A stretch of 64,000 nucleotides of DNA from Papilionanthe hookeriana x Papilionanthe teres. Lineage: Eukaryota > Streptophyta > Magnoliopsida > Asparagales > Orchidaceae. Within the stretch, counting starts at the first letter, position 1; each line of letters starts with the position of its first letter. The stretch is taken from the NCBI GenBank assembly GCA_022702705.1, contig CM040428.1, forward strand, positions 113,568,183 to 113,632,182, in the 5' to 3' direction. The position numbers were made by a program, and so were the translations under genes. This document shows, piece after piece, positions 1-12,443 of this stretch. The notes below the pieces were generated by a model that saw only the letters and a list, made by a program, of their open reading frames with translations, ran no database searches and was not told the origin of the DNA.

Positions 1-54
1 CCAGAGCAGCTGATCCCAACCCCTAACTCCCCCTGGGAGGCCCTCTAGCCTCTC

Positions 55-63
55 CTATTTAAA
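55..63 (+). promoter_or_regulatory. LTR promoter TATA box (Tat1 5' LTR)
   Basis: CTATTTAAA, in a pyrimidine-rich context (CCTCTCCTATTTAAACC). The same word occurs at the same place in all four Tat LTR copies of the window (2870-2878, 24946-24954 and, inverted, 58623-58631), although their flanks differ. It is the best candidate for the RNA polymerase II core promoter. Transcription would start about 30 bp downstream. The start site is inferred. Confidence 0.7.
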
Positions 64-480
64 CCCCACCTCTCTCGGCCATGGCAGAGGCTGAACAAAA
101 ATCTTGAGGAAACTCTGCCAAAATCACTCCAGACTCCCCCCCACACCTAGAGCACTTGATCCCCACTAAAATCCCCCTGCCATTTCCTCTCTGTAAGCTC
201 AATTTCGAGTTGAAATCCAAGCCTAAAACCGGGACACTTCTCCACGGTGAGTCAATCCCCAAATTGATTGGCTCTACACCTTCACCGGACCAAGAGGAGA
301 AGTTTCCCGGTAAAGTTCCTTCACCGGGCCGGCCATTGCTTCCGGCCTCCAAGCTTTGTGATCGGCTGTGGTCACTTTTGTACCTAGCAATTCACCAGGC
401 CAAGGGACTTCATCTGGAGCTTGCTTGGACCCAATCAAACGTGACACAACTCTCAGATCGAAGCTTCACTTCTCTGAGCA

Positions 481-489
481 AAGGTATGT
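481..489 (+). promoter_or_regulatory. Splice-donor-like site, destroyed by insertion
   Basis: AAAG|GTATG lies about 420 bp after the TATA box. In the 3' LTR it reads AAAG|GTATGA (25374-25382). Here the solo LTR-A inserted within it and duplicated GTATG (485-489 and 7918-7922). Before the insertion it was probably the donor for a long leader intron; function is inferred from consensus and conservation. Confidence 0.45.
485..489. repeat. Target site duplication GTATG, left copy
   Basis: GTATG directly precedes the TGTTGACC start of LTR-A and recurs at 7918-7922 directly after its GCCGACA end. Five-base duplications are the usual footprint of Ty3/gypsy integrases, and the uninterrupted 3' LTR has a single GTATG here (25378-25382). 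Confidence 0.95.
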
Positions 490-944
490 GTTGACCTCAT
501 TTTTGATGAGGTCTTCTCTTCTTCTCTTTAGTACTTAGGATCTAGCCTTAGGCCTTTTCCTTTGACTGTCCTAAAGGATTAGAATTGGGACCCACCACTT
601 AGAAATTCGAACCACTTCTTAACTCCCTGCAAACTCCACAAACTTGATTGTAGACCCCTAATCACCTAGAGGGTTGAAATCAAATGTGGAAGTTTAAAGG
701 ATGAGTTTCTTATGGGACTCTTTGGCCTTAGGACTACCACCGGTGGCACTGAGTGCAGTGAAGGGGCTGACTTACACACACACTACACCTATACACTACA
801 TTTTCATACACACCTCCTAAAACCACACCCATACCCAATTTGACCTCCTGACTCATGAAGGTGATTCACATGGATGGTCCTTAACCCCTAAGCCCTTGGC
901 TAAGAGGGTTAGGAACAACATAGTGGATGCCTCAAATGAGTCCC

Positions 945-1010
945 TTCATGGCTCATATGGGCTTGATATGGCTTCATGGCTCATATGGGCTTGATATGGC
1001 TTCATGGCTC
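945..1010 (+). repeat. 28-bp tandem repeat in LTR-A
   Basis: A 28-bp unit starting TTCATGGCTCATATGGG occurs at 945-972 and 973-1000, with a partial third copy to 1010. The Tat1 3' LTR has one copy at the matching place (around 23050), so this is a private duplication of LTR-A. Confidence 0.85.
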
Positions 1011-2869
1011 AACCAAAATGATTTCATTCCACTCACAATTACCCAATCTTCAATTTTCTAAATTTTCAATTTTTGACCCCGGGGACCCTACACCCGCCTA
1101 GCCTACCCAAAACCCTTGAAATTACCCAAATCCTCCAAAATTTCCAAATTACCCAAAATTCTCCAAAATCATTCCTAAACATTTCCTCACCAATCAAATT
1201 GATCATCCATAGCCAAAAATACCAAAAATTCCAAAAATACCTCTCAATACCCTCCGATTACCCAAAATGCCCCTCTTAGCCAAAAAATCCAGAAATTCAG
1301 AAAATTCCCAGAAAATTCTAGAAAATGCCAAATATTCCCAATTTCATTTTGTTCAACTACACCATGGGCCAAATTTGTCAATTTACCCCACTTCCACCAA
1401 AACCCCCAATTTAGCCCATTCTTAACCCAAGTGAACCCAATGTCAAACCAAATCTACCCAATTGACCCCAATTTGATTTATCAATTTAGACCAAATCCAA
1501 GTCCAATTTGATTTACATTTGAATCCAATTTCACTTTTGGCCTTAAAGCCCAATTTGGACCCATGACTCAAACTTAGCCCAAACCAAACCAATTCAACTC
1601 CAATTGACCCCAAACCTTTTCTAAACCTTCCCTAACATCCTCACGAAACAAAACATTAACATAATTTGCCCAAGATTTGGACTCAAACCTCACTCAAATT
1701 CAACTCGAAGCCAAAATCCCTTAAATGGGCCTACACACTAAACCTAGCCCAAATAGGCCCGAACCCCAAAATCAAGACCCGATCAAAGTTGAAAACTCTT
1801 TAAAATAGCCCCATAAGCCATTTTCAACATTAATTTTACATCAATTTCAACTTTAGCCCAACCTTAGCTCATGGTAGCTCATTTTGACCCACCTTAGCCC
1901 CTTTACCAAAGAAACCCAAATCCAACCCAATTCAAACCCAAACCACCCCAAATTTGCTTTAAATCACTCATGATACACTCTTAAATCAAACCTAACATTT
2001 ATTTGGCATGGCCCTTTGCAAAAATCTCCACCCAAAAGCCCATTTTGAAACTTAAAAGCCCACTTACATGAAACCTTCCTAAAGCCCATCTCCACCAAAA
2101 ATCCAAAGGGCCAAAATCAATCCAAAACCCATATGACAATTGCTCTACACCATATTTTCAATTAAATCAATCCCTAAGTTTCAAAACTCATCATGAAGCC
2201 ATTCCAAATTAAGCTCCATACAAATTCCCATCAAAATGCCAAAATTTTCTTAAACCCATTTCCATGAAATTGACTTGGCTTTTCCCCGAAGCCAAAGGTG
2301 AGCCATGAAGCCACTCTTAAGCCACATGCAAGCCATGTGAATTGTTTGACATGTGACCATACCACATTGGGTAAGAAGAGGGGGAGCTTTCCTTAATTCC
2401 TAAAAGTCTTTAACCTCACCCATGATACCCCTTAACCAAGATTTAATCCAAATATTCTTGGATAAGGACATCACCACCTTTTGACCGACTAGCTCTAACT
2501 AATTTTCTCGGCCCAAGGCCGGCCATGGGGAGGTGAACCCAGCCCAAACAAATGGGTTGACCAAACCTAGCCAAGATTAGCAATGTCCCCATGCCATTTT
2601 GATCCGAAGCACTTTACATATGTCCATGCTCGATTGATCGCACTAATGCCAAGCCCGGACCCCAGCTGGTCGAGATGGTGACTGAGGCCGGCGGCCGGCC
2701 ACCGGGCTTCGGAAACCACCGGGCCGAGAGCTCGCATGTGAGCCCAAACTTGGAATTCTCACTTGCTGAGCTGCCCCATTCCCGAGTGGCCATTGTAGGC
2801 TCGTTCTTCTCTTGCCGAGAGCAGTCGATCCCAAGCCCTAACTCCCCACGGGAGGCCCTCCACCCTCTC

Positions 2870-2878
2870 CTATTTAAA
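2870..2878 (+). promoter_or_regulatory. LTR promoter TATA box (LTR-A)
   Basis: CTATTTAAA followed by a CT-rich stretch and CTCGGCCATGAG, matching the TATA region of the Tat1 LTRs. It is conserved although the neighbouring 2640-2800 segment differs strongly between the copies. Confidence 0.65.
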
Positions 2879-3300
2879 CACCACCCCCTCTCGGCCATGA
2901 GAGGTGCTCGAACCGGACCTTGCTGAAACTCGCGCAAAATTGCTCCGGATCACTCTCCATACTTAGAGCGAGTTGATCCCAGGTGACAATTTGCCCTAAT
3001 CCCCACCAATAGAGCCCGATTTCTCGGCCCAAAGTTCCACCTAAAACTAGGACACTTCTCCACGGTGGATCAATCCTCGAATTGATTGGTCCTACACCTT
3101 CACTGGACCGAGGGAAGAAGTCCACCGAGCAAAAGCCCCCTCTCCGGGCCACCCATCCGTCCCGGACTCGAGCTTTGTGATCGGGCTTGGTCGAAATCAT
3201 ACCTAGACAATTCACCGAGCCGGGGGACTTCATCCGGAGCTTGCTTGTACCCAATCGAAGGTGACACAACCCTCAGATTGAAGCCACACTTCTCTGAGCA

Positions 3301-3306
3301 AAGGTA
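3301..3306 (+). promoter_or_regulatory. Splice-donor-like site (LTR-A)
   Basis: AAAG|GTATGA follows CTTCTCTGAGC, about 430 bp after the TATA box. It aligns with the donor-like site of the Tat1 LTRs at 25374-25382, while the sequence just downstream has diverged. Splicing itself is inferred. Confidence 0.45.
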
Positions 3307-5458
3307 TGAGCTAACTCTTTATCCCGAGCTTCTGGAGATTCTCCATTTCAAATGCCTTAATTTCAATGCATGATCTCCATATGGATGTAGTCATCTCTTC
3401 AAGACGAATCCATAGAGCACAAGAACATGAAAATCCGTTGAGAAATGAGTGAGTTCTTAGGGTTTTAGTGTGGACGACTCTCAGGTGAGGACGCTTGGGA
3501 ACGATGAACGGATGCCGTTCATTCCATACACGCGCGGACAGACGGCCAGGATCGCGCCGGACAAGGAGATGGAACGATACAGCGGGCCCCCGGAGCGCTG
3601 AGTTGGATGGCGGCGTCGAATGGCAATGCGACACGCGGCGTTTCGGAGCTGCCTAGGATGAGTCAGCGCCGCCGTTTTAAATAGAAAATTAGGGTATTTT
3701 TCTATTTATTTAATTCCATAAACTTCAAAAATGCATAACTTTGTGTAGAAAAATCAGAAAAATAAAATAAAAATACCCTCTTGCTCAGTGAACAGAGGAG
3801 AATAATGTGGAAAAGAAATCATTTAATTTCATCAAGTATTTTATTTTTAATAATTTATTTATTGTCTGCATTGTTTTAATTCTCCATGCATATAGGAAAT
3901 TCACCATGGCATGAGACCATAGGGCTTTTGAAGCCTCTGAATTTGGGAACATTCCCCGAATTTTCCAAAGTCAGAGGCCATCCCTATGAGAAGTTATTGA
4001 TTTTTCAAATTTATGTTACTGTTTTGAGTATTTTAAATCCAATAATTAGCATGTTGTGAAATAAATTCTAGGAAAATTTGGTGATGTTTATTATGACCAG
4101 AGGAACCTAGGAAAAATAGGTTTTGAATTAATCCACTTGGAATAACCCTAATTGGCTTAAACACCCAAAATAGGTCCTTAATTAATTAGAGCTAATCATA
4201 CATCAAATTAACTTGAAATCAATTCTTCACTGACCTTTAGGATCAGAGGAACCCACCATAAAAATTTGAAGTCAATTGCACTTGGTTATCCCTACTAAAT
4301 GGGTTGATTAAGCTATTTAGCCAATTTAAACTTTAAAAATTCATAACTTTCAAAATACTTTTTAAAAATTCACCAAATTGGTTTTGGAGCCTCTCTGATA
4401 TTAGGGGAATTTAAGAAAATTAAAATTTCAATTTTCTAAAAAAGTTGATTTTTTGTATTATTTTAATATTTTAATAATTAAAAAAAATAATAAAAATCAC
4501 AAAAATAATAAAATTCACCAAAATGTCACATTTTGAATTTTAATCACTTAGGAACAAACCCCATATTTTTCTTAAGTCCCTATGATGAGATATTAAATTT
4601 TAAAGCCCTAGGGTAATTTTAAAATTAAAAAAAATGTATTTTCTAGCATTTCCATTAAAATAATTCTAATAAATCAAAGAAAAATCAAAAAATTACAAAA
4701 ATTGATTCTCTGATTTCCTTGATATCAGAGAGATTTTTGAAAAATATAAAATTCATTTTTCAATCTTTATTTTATTTTTAAATTAATTAATACTCCAAAA
4801 CTCAAAATAATTATAATAAAAATAATATAATTCAAAAAATCACCAAAATTGGTTCAAGTAGTCCTCTGGTCATTAGGAATGTCCCATAATTTTCTTAAGG
4901 ACAGAAACTTTCCCTTGGTCATATTATTAAATTTTCCTTGGAAATCCCTATTTTCCACCAAAAATAATTACATAAATAAATTAAATACAGAAAAATCACA
5001 TTTTCTCCTCTCATGTATTTATTGACATATGAGTGAAGTTACATAAAAATTTCAAGTTCATTTAAGCTCAATTTAGTGAGTTATGAAATTATTAAGCTTG
5101 AAGGGCAAAATGGTAATTAAAATTTTAACCCTTAATTAAAACTTTAGGTTTAATAAAATTAAAAAGTAAAATATCTGATCTTAATATGATTTGGATGATT
5201 GAAATTTAAATAATTAAAGAGTAGAAACTTACCAAACAATTTGAAAATAATTAAAATGAACTTTAATTAAAAAATTAATTAGATCTGGAAGAATAATAAA
5301 ACTGGAATTATTAAAATAGAGACATTATTAGGAAGAGATTTGTTCTTTAATTTAAGAATCCCTAAATTAATCATCTCAATAATATTTAATTCCTAATTAA
5401 AATGATAATCTAAATTTAAGATTTAAAATGCTAAAAGACTTAATCATTAAATTAAATT

Positions 5459-5811
5459 GAAATTAAATTATTAAACCCTTTTAAAATTTCAATTGAATTA
5501 AAATTTAAAAAAAAATAAAAAAATAAAAAAATTTAAATTAAAATTTAAATTAAAGTAAATTAAAGTAAAATTAAATTAAATCAAACTAAATTAAAAATTT
5601 AAATTAAATTTAAATTAAACTAAATTAAATTTAAATTAAATCAAATTAAATCAAATTAAATTAAATTAAATTAAATTTAATTTAATTTAAATTAGATCAA
5701 ATTAAATTAAAACAAATTAAATTAAATTAAATTAAATCATATTATATTAAATTAACTTAAATTAAATTAAATTAAATTAAACCACATTAAATTAAATTAA
5801 ATTAAATATAA
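5459..5811 (+). repeat. AT-rich pentanucleotide tract (AAATT)n in LTR-A
   Basis: About 350 bp of imperfect AAATT/TTAAA repeats with hardly any G. Tracts of the same type sit at the same LTR position in the other Tat LTRs (10019-10260, 27489-27740 and, inverted, 55915-56345) with different lengths. It is a simple repeat that expands and contracts. Confidence 0.85.
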
Positions 5812-7481
5812 CATCACCTAAGACATAAAGAATTCAAAAATAAATCTAAAACAACTTGAACACTATTCCAAACTTAAGCCCATTAATTGAAATTAAGTTA
5901 AATCATAAATCATTTGAACATCCATTTGCCCTCGAAAGCACTTGTTGTCATAACTCCTAAATGGAGTATTAAGTGAAGTGTTACTTCATTCATAAGATAT
6001 TCAAATGTCCTAGTTCACCGAGCAAGATAATAAACTTGAACTCCCGGACGATTAATTCATTTGTATAATTAAATTCTCTTGGACTTAAAATAATCCTAGA
6101 AATATTGAAAAGATGTTTAAGACTCGTCTTAAGCACTTCCTCGATATGATAGGATATTTATAAGAACAATTGAACTTAATTGTTCTTTGATGAAGAAAAC
6201 CGTCCTCAAACCAAAATACAAGAACCTAGACGTCATAGGAGATGACTAGCTATAGGATTAGGAACTTGGTAGAAAACCATAACCCTTCCCTTAGCTTTAC
6301 TGAGAATCCGCTTTAAATGCTTAAATATTCTAATTGTGTTTTAAGTGCAGCTTGGGATGACGGGAAGACCCTCCGAGTACGCTTTTATTTTATTTTACCT
6401 TATTGCAATTTATTTAATCGCATCGCACTTAGTTTTTCTTGCATGATAAACAACTCGTTGCATGAAAACCCACACCTTTAGGATAGTCCTAAAAACTGAA
6501 ACCAAAACTAAATTAAAAGTCATTACAAGATAAAATTCACCGCCACAACATTTCAAAATATAAAACAACTCAAAATTTAATCACAAACAAAACCACAAAA
6601 CTACAACTACAACTAAATTAAAACGTATTGTTGGATAATCGGGAATACCTCGGATGATGTAACCTACGTGTTGCTAACGGGATTTTCCACGGTCTAAATG
6701 AAAGTGTGGAACTCATTCAGTTGAGTTTAGCAAATTCATCTGGACTAAGTGAATCCGATAAAAATAACGATGCCGGAAGGATGGAACCGTGGGATCTTAG
6801 CCGGTGTTGTTATAATCAACTTTAAGATTTGTTTTAATTAAAACATAAAAAACACTTGGAAATTAAGATTTTCTCTAAACCAAAACACTTCTCTCATCTC
6901 TCGATTTATGATTTCTAAAACTAAACCTCTGCAACAACAAGGAGCTCGGAGCATGGTGGGCGGCACGGCCATCGTCATCGGCAAAACCCGAGTCTACTTC
7001 GACAAAACTTTCTTAGAATTAAATAACCAAGCCATAGGACTTCGAGGTAGCTCGCCCTAGTGCAACATAAATCCTCAACTCTTCGTTAGGCATTTGCATG
7101 ATCATATCATGTAAATTAAGCCCTAACCGGTCTTAGGACTCCGAGGTAGTCGTCCGATACGACATAAACTCTCACATCTTCGAGGCTATTTGTATGATTT
7201 TATCATACGAATATAAGTCCTAATTAATTAAAATTGGCAAGATCAAAACATTAAATAAATATTAGGACTTTCCTAAGTTCAAGCCAAATAGTAGGATAGT
7301 CGGGAAATTACCGAAGTTCGCTTCGAATCCGTGATTTCTCTTACCTTTCTTCCTTTGAATTCCCAAAATAAAATGTTCTAAATTTGATCCATTCTCTATT
7401 GAAATTCCAAAATTCAATCCCTTGAAAACTTAAACTTTGAAATTCTTGAGAGAGGAACTACTGATTATTATCGAGAGTTTT

Positions 7482-7595
7482 CTTAGGTGATTCCAGTCAC
7501 TTAAGATGTAACTAACTATAGGGGCTTGCCCTTATAGGGAATTTTAAGAACCCAGGTAATATAAACCCTGTTTAATGTTTTCATATTAAACAGGG
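7482..7595 (+). promoter_or_regulatory. Cluster of three stem-loops near the LTR-A 3' end
   Basis: Hairpin 1 at 7482-7505 has a 9-bp stem with a six-base loop. Hairpin 2 near 7517-7538 has the loop CTTG. Hairpin 3 at 7566-7595 has a perfect 11-bp stem CCCTGTTTAAT/ATTAAACAGGG with an 8-base loop. Hairpin 3 in Tat1 reads CCCTGCTTAAT/ATTAAGCAGGG, a compensating pair change. This supports an RNA structure in the R/U5 part of the transcript. Its role (3' end formation, packaging or dimerisation) is unknown. Confidence 0.6.
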
Positions 7596-10018
7596 GAATT
7601 TGTCGGCTTATAAAATTGGTTCTCAGACCAAACGAATGTCACAAATCTCCTAGTTTATTTAATCGAGCCCCATCATCAAGCAGTGTGACTATTCTTCGGG
7701 GTAGATACACGATTTGTGGTGCGGTGCTCGTTTATATAAACTATTCGGGATGTGAGATCAGTTTGATTTCATATCTTAAAATCTTCAAATTTAAAAAATT
7801 ATTTTTCAAAATCAAATACTACTTTTCAAATTATTTATTTAAATTAAAAATTCGCGACAATTTCTGTTAGACGACCCCTTTTCAAAATACAACACATAAC
7901 CTAAAAATATGCCGACAGTATGAACTCTCTCTTCCTCCCGAGCTCCTGGAGATTCTCCATTTGATATGAATCGATTTCAATGCATGTTTACCGTATGGAT
8001 GTGTTCGTCTCTTCAAGACGAATCCATAGAGCATAAGAACATAAAAATCCATTGAGAATCGAGTGAGTTCTTAGGGTTTTAGTGTGGACGGTCACGGGTG
8101 CACACCAATCGTAGACGATGACCAGGAGCCGTCGGATCGAGCGTGTATCGAGCGGACGGTCGGGATCGATCCGGACAGCACGATGGTACATGAACCGCGG
8201 GCCCCTAGAGCACTGAGTCGGATGGCGGCGCCGAACCAGAAAGCGCCGTAAGGCTATTCGAAGATGCTAAGGATGACGCGGCGCCGATTCGGATAAATAG
8301 AAAAATAGGATTTTATGGATTTATTTAATTACTAGAACTTAGAAAATCCATAACTTTGTGTAGAAAAATCCTAAAAATAAAATAAAAAAATCCTCTTGCT
8401 CAGTGAACAGAGGAGAATAATGTGGAAAAGAAATCAATTAATTTCATTTAGTATTTTATTTTTAATGATTTAATTACTCTCTGCACTATTTCAATTCTCC
8501 ATGCACATAGATAATTCACCATGGCATGAGACCATAGGGCTTTTAATGCCTCTGAACTTGGGAACATTCCTTGAATTTCCAAGGTCAGGGGCCATCCCTA
8601 AGAGGAGTTATTGATTTTTCAATTGCATGTTACTGTTTTGAGTATTTTAATTCCAATAATTAGCATGTTGAGAAATAAATTCTAGGAAAATTTGGTGATA
8701 TTTCTTATGACCAGAGGAACCTAGGAAAAATTGGTTTTGAGTTAATTTACATGGAACAACCCTAATTGGCCTAAGCACCCAAAATTGAACTTTAATTAAT
8801 TAAGGTTAACTACACATCAAATTAACTTGAAAATAATTCTCCACTGATCTTTGGGATCAGAGGAGCATCACATAAAAATTTGAAATCAATTGGACTTGAT
8901 TAACCCCACCAAATGGGTTGATTAAGCCCCTTAAGCAAAATGGGTAAAATTAAACTTTAAAAATTCATAACTCACAAAATACTTTTCAAAAATTCAAAAA
9001 ATAGTTTTGGAGCTTCGATATTAGAGGAACTTAGGAAAATTAAAATTGTAATTTTCTAAAAAAGTTGATTTTTATCATTATTTTAATATTTTTAATAATT
9101 AAAAAATAATAAAAATCATAAAAATATTAAAAATCACCAAAATGTCACATTTTGAATTCTAATTACTTAGGAACAAACCAAATATTTTTCTTAAGTCCCT
9201 ATGATAAGATATTGAATTTTAAAGGCTTAATGTAATTTTTAATATTAAAAAATGTATTTTCCAACCTTTTCACTAAAATAATTCTAATAAATCAAAGAAA
9301 AATCAGAAAAATTATAAAATTTGTTTCTATAGACTCCTTGAGATCAGAGAAATTTAAGAAAAATATAAAATCCATTTTTCAACTTTAATTTTATTTTAAA
9401 ATTAATTAATAATCCAAAAATCAAAATAATTCTAATAAATAAAATATAATTCAAAAAATCACCAAAATTGGTCTGATCAATAGGAACATCCCATAATTTT
9501 CTTAAGGACAGAAATATTTCCTTGATCATGTTATTGAATTTTCCTTGAAAACCCCTATTTTCCATTAAAAATAATTACATAAATAAATTAAATACAGAAA
9601 AATCACATTTTCTCCTCTAATGTCTTAATTGACATGTGAGTGAGGTTACATAAAAATTTCAAGTTCATTTGAGCTTAATTTAGTGAGTTATAGAATTATT
9701 AAGCTTGAAGGGCAAAAAGGTAATTAAAAAATTTTCAACCCTTAATTAAAATTTTAGGATTAATCAAAAAGGGGAAGGGTAAAATATTTGACTTAAACTG
9801 ATTTTGGATGATTGAAACTTAAATTATTGAAGGTAGAAACCTACTAACCATTTCAAAAATAATTAAAATACAACTTTAATTAATTAATTAATTGAAATTT
9901 TGGGAGAATAATAGAAATTGGAATTATTAAAGTAGGGATATTATTAAGAGAATATTTATTCTTTAATTTAAAAGTCCCTAAATAAACCACTTCAATAATA
10001 CTTAATTCTTAAAAAAAA

Positions 10019-10260
10019 TTAAAATAATAATCCAAATTAAAATTAAACTAAAATTAAATCAAATTAAAATTAAATTAAAACTAAAATTAAATTAAAATTA
10101 AATTGAAATTAAATTAAAAATTAAATTGAAATTAAATTAAAATAAAATTAAATTAAATTAAAATTAAATTAAAACTAAATCAAATTAAATCAAATCAAAT
10201 CAAATTAAAATAAAATTAAATTGAATTAAAGTCAAATTGAATTAAATTAAATTAAAATCA
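10019..10260 (+). repeat. AT-rich pentanucleotide tract, Tat1 5' LTR
   Basis: Imperfect AAATT repeats with few G residues, at the same LTR position as the tracts at 5459-5811 and 27489-27740. Confidence 0.8.
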
Positions 10261-11970
10261 TTTAACAACAAACCTAAATGAAATCACTAAGAATTAAATC
10301 TAAAATAACTTAAACACTATTCCAAACTTAAACTAACTTTTTATAATTAAGTCAAAATTAAAATTAAATCATTAAGTTTAAATCATTAAAATACATAATA
10401 AGTTGATTTGCCCTTTTAAAGCTCTTATTATTATAACTCTTAAATGAGGCATCAAGTGAAGTGTTACTTCACTTATAGGATATTCAAACGTCCTAGTTCA
10501 CTTAGCGAGATAACAAAACTTAAACTCCTGGATGATTAATTCACTTGTATAATTAAATTCTCTTGGACTTAAAACAATCCTAGAGGTATTGAAAAGATGT
10601 TTAAGACTCGTCTTAAGCACCTCCTCAGTATGATAGGATGTTTATAAGAACAACTAGATTTAATTGTTCTTTGGTGAAGAAAAATCATCCTTAAACCAAA
10701 ACACAAGAACCTAGACGTCATAGGAGATGACTAGCTATAGGATTAGGACTTTGTTAGACAACCAAAACCTTTCCCTTAGCTTTACCTAGGTACTTATTGA
10801 AACATTTAAATGTCTTAACATGTGTTTTAAGTGCAGCTTAGGATGACAGGAAGACCCTCCAGGTACGCTTTTATTTTATTACAATTTACTTTATTGCAAT
10901 TTACTTACATGCACTGTACTTTACTTTTCTTACATGATAAACAATTGTTGGATGAAAACCAAAACCTTTAGGATAGTCCCTAAACTGAAACCAAAACTAA
11001 ATTAAAAGTCATTACAAGATAAAAAATCACCGCCACAACATTCCAAAATATAAAAACAACTCAAAATTTAATCACAAACAGAACAACAAAACTACAATTG
11101 CAACTAAATTAAAACGTCTCGTTGAATGATCGGGAATACCTCGGATGATGTAACCCACGTGTTGCTAACGGGATTTCCCACGGTCTAAATGAAAGTGTGG
11201 AACTCATTCAGATTGAGTTTAGCAAATTCATCCGGACTAAGTGAATTCAATGAAAATAACGGTGCCGGGATGACGGAACCGTGGGATCTTAATCGGTTCT
11301 GTTTAACCAACTTTAAGATTTTTTTTTAATTAAGACATTAGAAAAACACTTTGATTTTAAGATTTTCTCTAAACCAAAACACTTTTCTCATCTCCTGATT
11401 ATCATTTTTCTAAAACTAAAATCTCTGCAACAACAAGGAACTTGGAGCACGGTGGGCAGCACGACCATCTTCATCAGCAAAACTCGGGTCTACTTCACCA
11501 AAACTTTCTTTAGTTTTAAACAACTAAGCCATAGGATTTCGAGGTAGTTTGCTTAGTGCAACATAAATCTTCAACCCTTTTGTTAGGCATTTGCATGATC
11601 ATATCATGTAAATTAAGCCCTAACCAGTCTCAGGATTCCGAGGTAGTCGTTCGGTACGACATAAACCCTCACATCTTCCAGGCTATTTGTATGATTATGT
11701 CATACAAATATAAGTCCTAAATAATTAAAATCGACGGGATTATAACATTAAATAAACTCCCAAATCGAAGCCAAACCATAGGACAGTTTGGGAAGTTGCC
11801 AAGATTCTTCTTGGATCCTCAGCTTCTCCTACTTCTCTTTCTTTGGATTCTTAAAATTAAATGTTCCGAATTCGAGCTAATCCCTATTGAAATTTCCAAA
11901 ATTCAATCCTTTGAAACCTTAAACTTTGAAATTCTTGAGAGCAAAACCACTGATCATTATCGAGAGTTTT

Positions 11971-12084
11971 CTTAAGTGATTCTTGTCACTTAGGATGTAA
12001 TTAACTATAGGGGCTTACCCTAATAGGGAACTTTAAGAACCCAGGTAATATAAACCCTGCTTAATTTCTTTGTATTAAGCAGGG
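11971..12084 (+). promoter_or_regulatory. Three stem-loops near the Tat1 5' LTR end
   Basis: Hairpin 1: CTTAAGTGA (11971-11979) pairs with TCACTTAGG (11986-11994). Hairpin 2 lies around 12004-12025 with a CTTA loop in this copy. Hairpin 3: CCCTGCTTAAT (12055-12065) pairs perfectly with ATTAAGCAGGG (12074-12084) around an 8-base loop. All three are kept in the four Tat LTR copies of the window. Confidence 0.6.
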
Positions 12085-12424
12085 GAACTTGTCGGCTTAT
12101 AAAATTGGTTCGCAGTCCAAACGGATGTCACAAATCTTCTAGTTTGTTTAATCGAGCCCCATCATTAAGCAGTGTGTCATTCTTCGGGATAGATACACGG
12201 CTTGTGATGCGGTGCTCGTTTATATAAACTATTTGGGATGTGAGATCGGTTTGATTTCATATCTTAAAACTTTCAAATTTAAAATTATTGTAAAAATCAA
12301 ATACTACTTTCTAAATTATATGTATATTTAAATTAAATTTAAAATTTAAAATTCGCCGACAATTTCTGTAGGCGACCCCTTTTTTAAAATACAACATTCA
12401 ACCTAAAAATATGCCGACAACTTC

Positions 12425-12443
12425 TGGCGACTCCGCTGGGGAC
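12425..12443 (+). promoter_or_regulatory. Primer binding site, tRNA-Arg type
   Basis: TGGCGACTCCGCTGGGGAC starts five bases after the LTR end. Its complement has the 3' end of a plant tRNA-Arg including CCA. Priming by tRNA-Arg is typical of Tat/Ogre-type elements and separates Tat1 from the Athila copies here, which use tRNA-Asp. Confidence 0.85.

Larger units (their letters stand above)
1..489 (+). repeat. Tat1 5' LTR, first visible segment
   Basis: Matches 24892-25382 of the Tat1 3' LTR almost base for base, including the TATA box, the CTCTCGGCCATGG block and the sequence ending CTGAGCAAAGGTATG. At 489 the similarity stops because a solo LTR was inserted, and it resumes at 7918-7922 after the same five bases. 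Short open frames here (59-352 minus, 156-494 plus) are not conserved between LTR copies and are not called as genes. Confidence 0.9.
490..7917 (+). mobile_element. LTR-A, solo Tat LTR (7428 bp) inside Tat1 5' LTR
   Basis: Begins TGTTGACCTC and ends ATGCCGACA, giving the short inverted ends (TGTYGR...CCGACA) of this family, and is flanked by GTATG on both sides. It aligns along its whole length with the Tat1 3' LTR (22599-29917) but is clearly more diverged from it than the two Tat1 LTRs are from each other. No internal region or second LTR is present, so it is the product of LTR-LTR recombination. It carries the TATA box (2870-2878), donor-like site (3301-3306), an AT-rich pentanucleotide tract and three stem-loops near its 3' end. 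I see no protein-coding gene in it. Confidence 0.92.
7918..12419 (+). repeat. Tat1 5' LTR, second segment
   Basis: Continues the 5' LTR after LTR-A and aligns with 25378-29917 of the 3' LTR. It begins with the right GTATG duplication (7918-7922) and ends ATGCCGACA at 12419, followed at once by the primer site. It is mostly AT-rich sequence without genes: an AAATT tract at 10019-10260 and three stem-loops at 11971-12084. Open frames here (7988-8191, 9344-9565) are chance. Confidence 0.92.

Noticed and set aside
2614..3373. Overlapping open frames of 80-130 codons in the GC-richer LTR leader on both strands
   Set aside because: They are not conserved in the other LTR copies, have no recognisable domain and fit chance in GC-richer sequence.
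5459..5811. Centromeric satellite or CRISPR-like array
   Set aside because: The repeats are imperfect five-base units within an LTR, with no spacers and no longer unit.
1..12419. Apparent tandem segmental duplication, because the same 4.5-kb sequence occurs twice before the primer site
   Set aside because: The exact GTATG duplication and TG...CA ends show a solo LTR inserted in the 5' LTR, which explains the repeat without segmental duplication.
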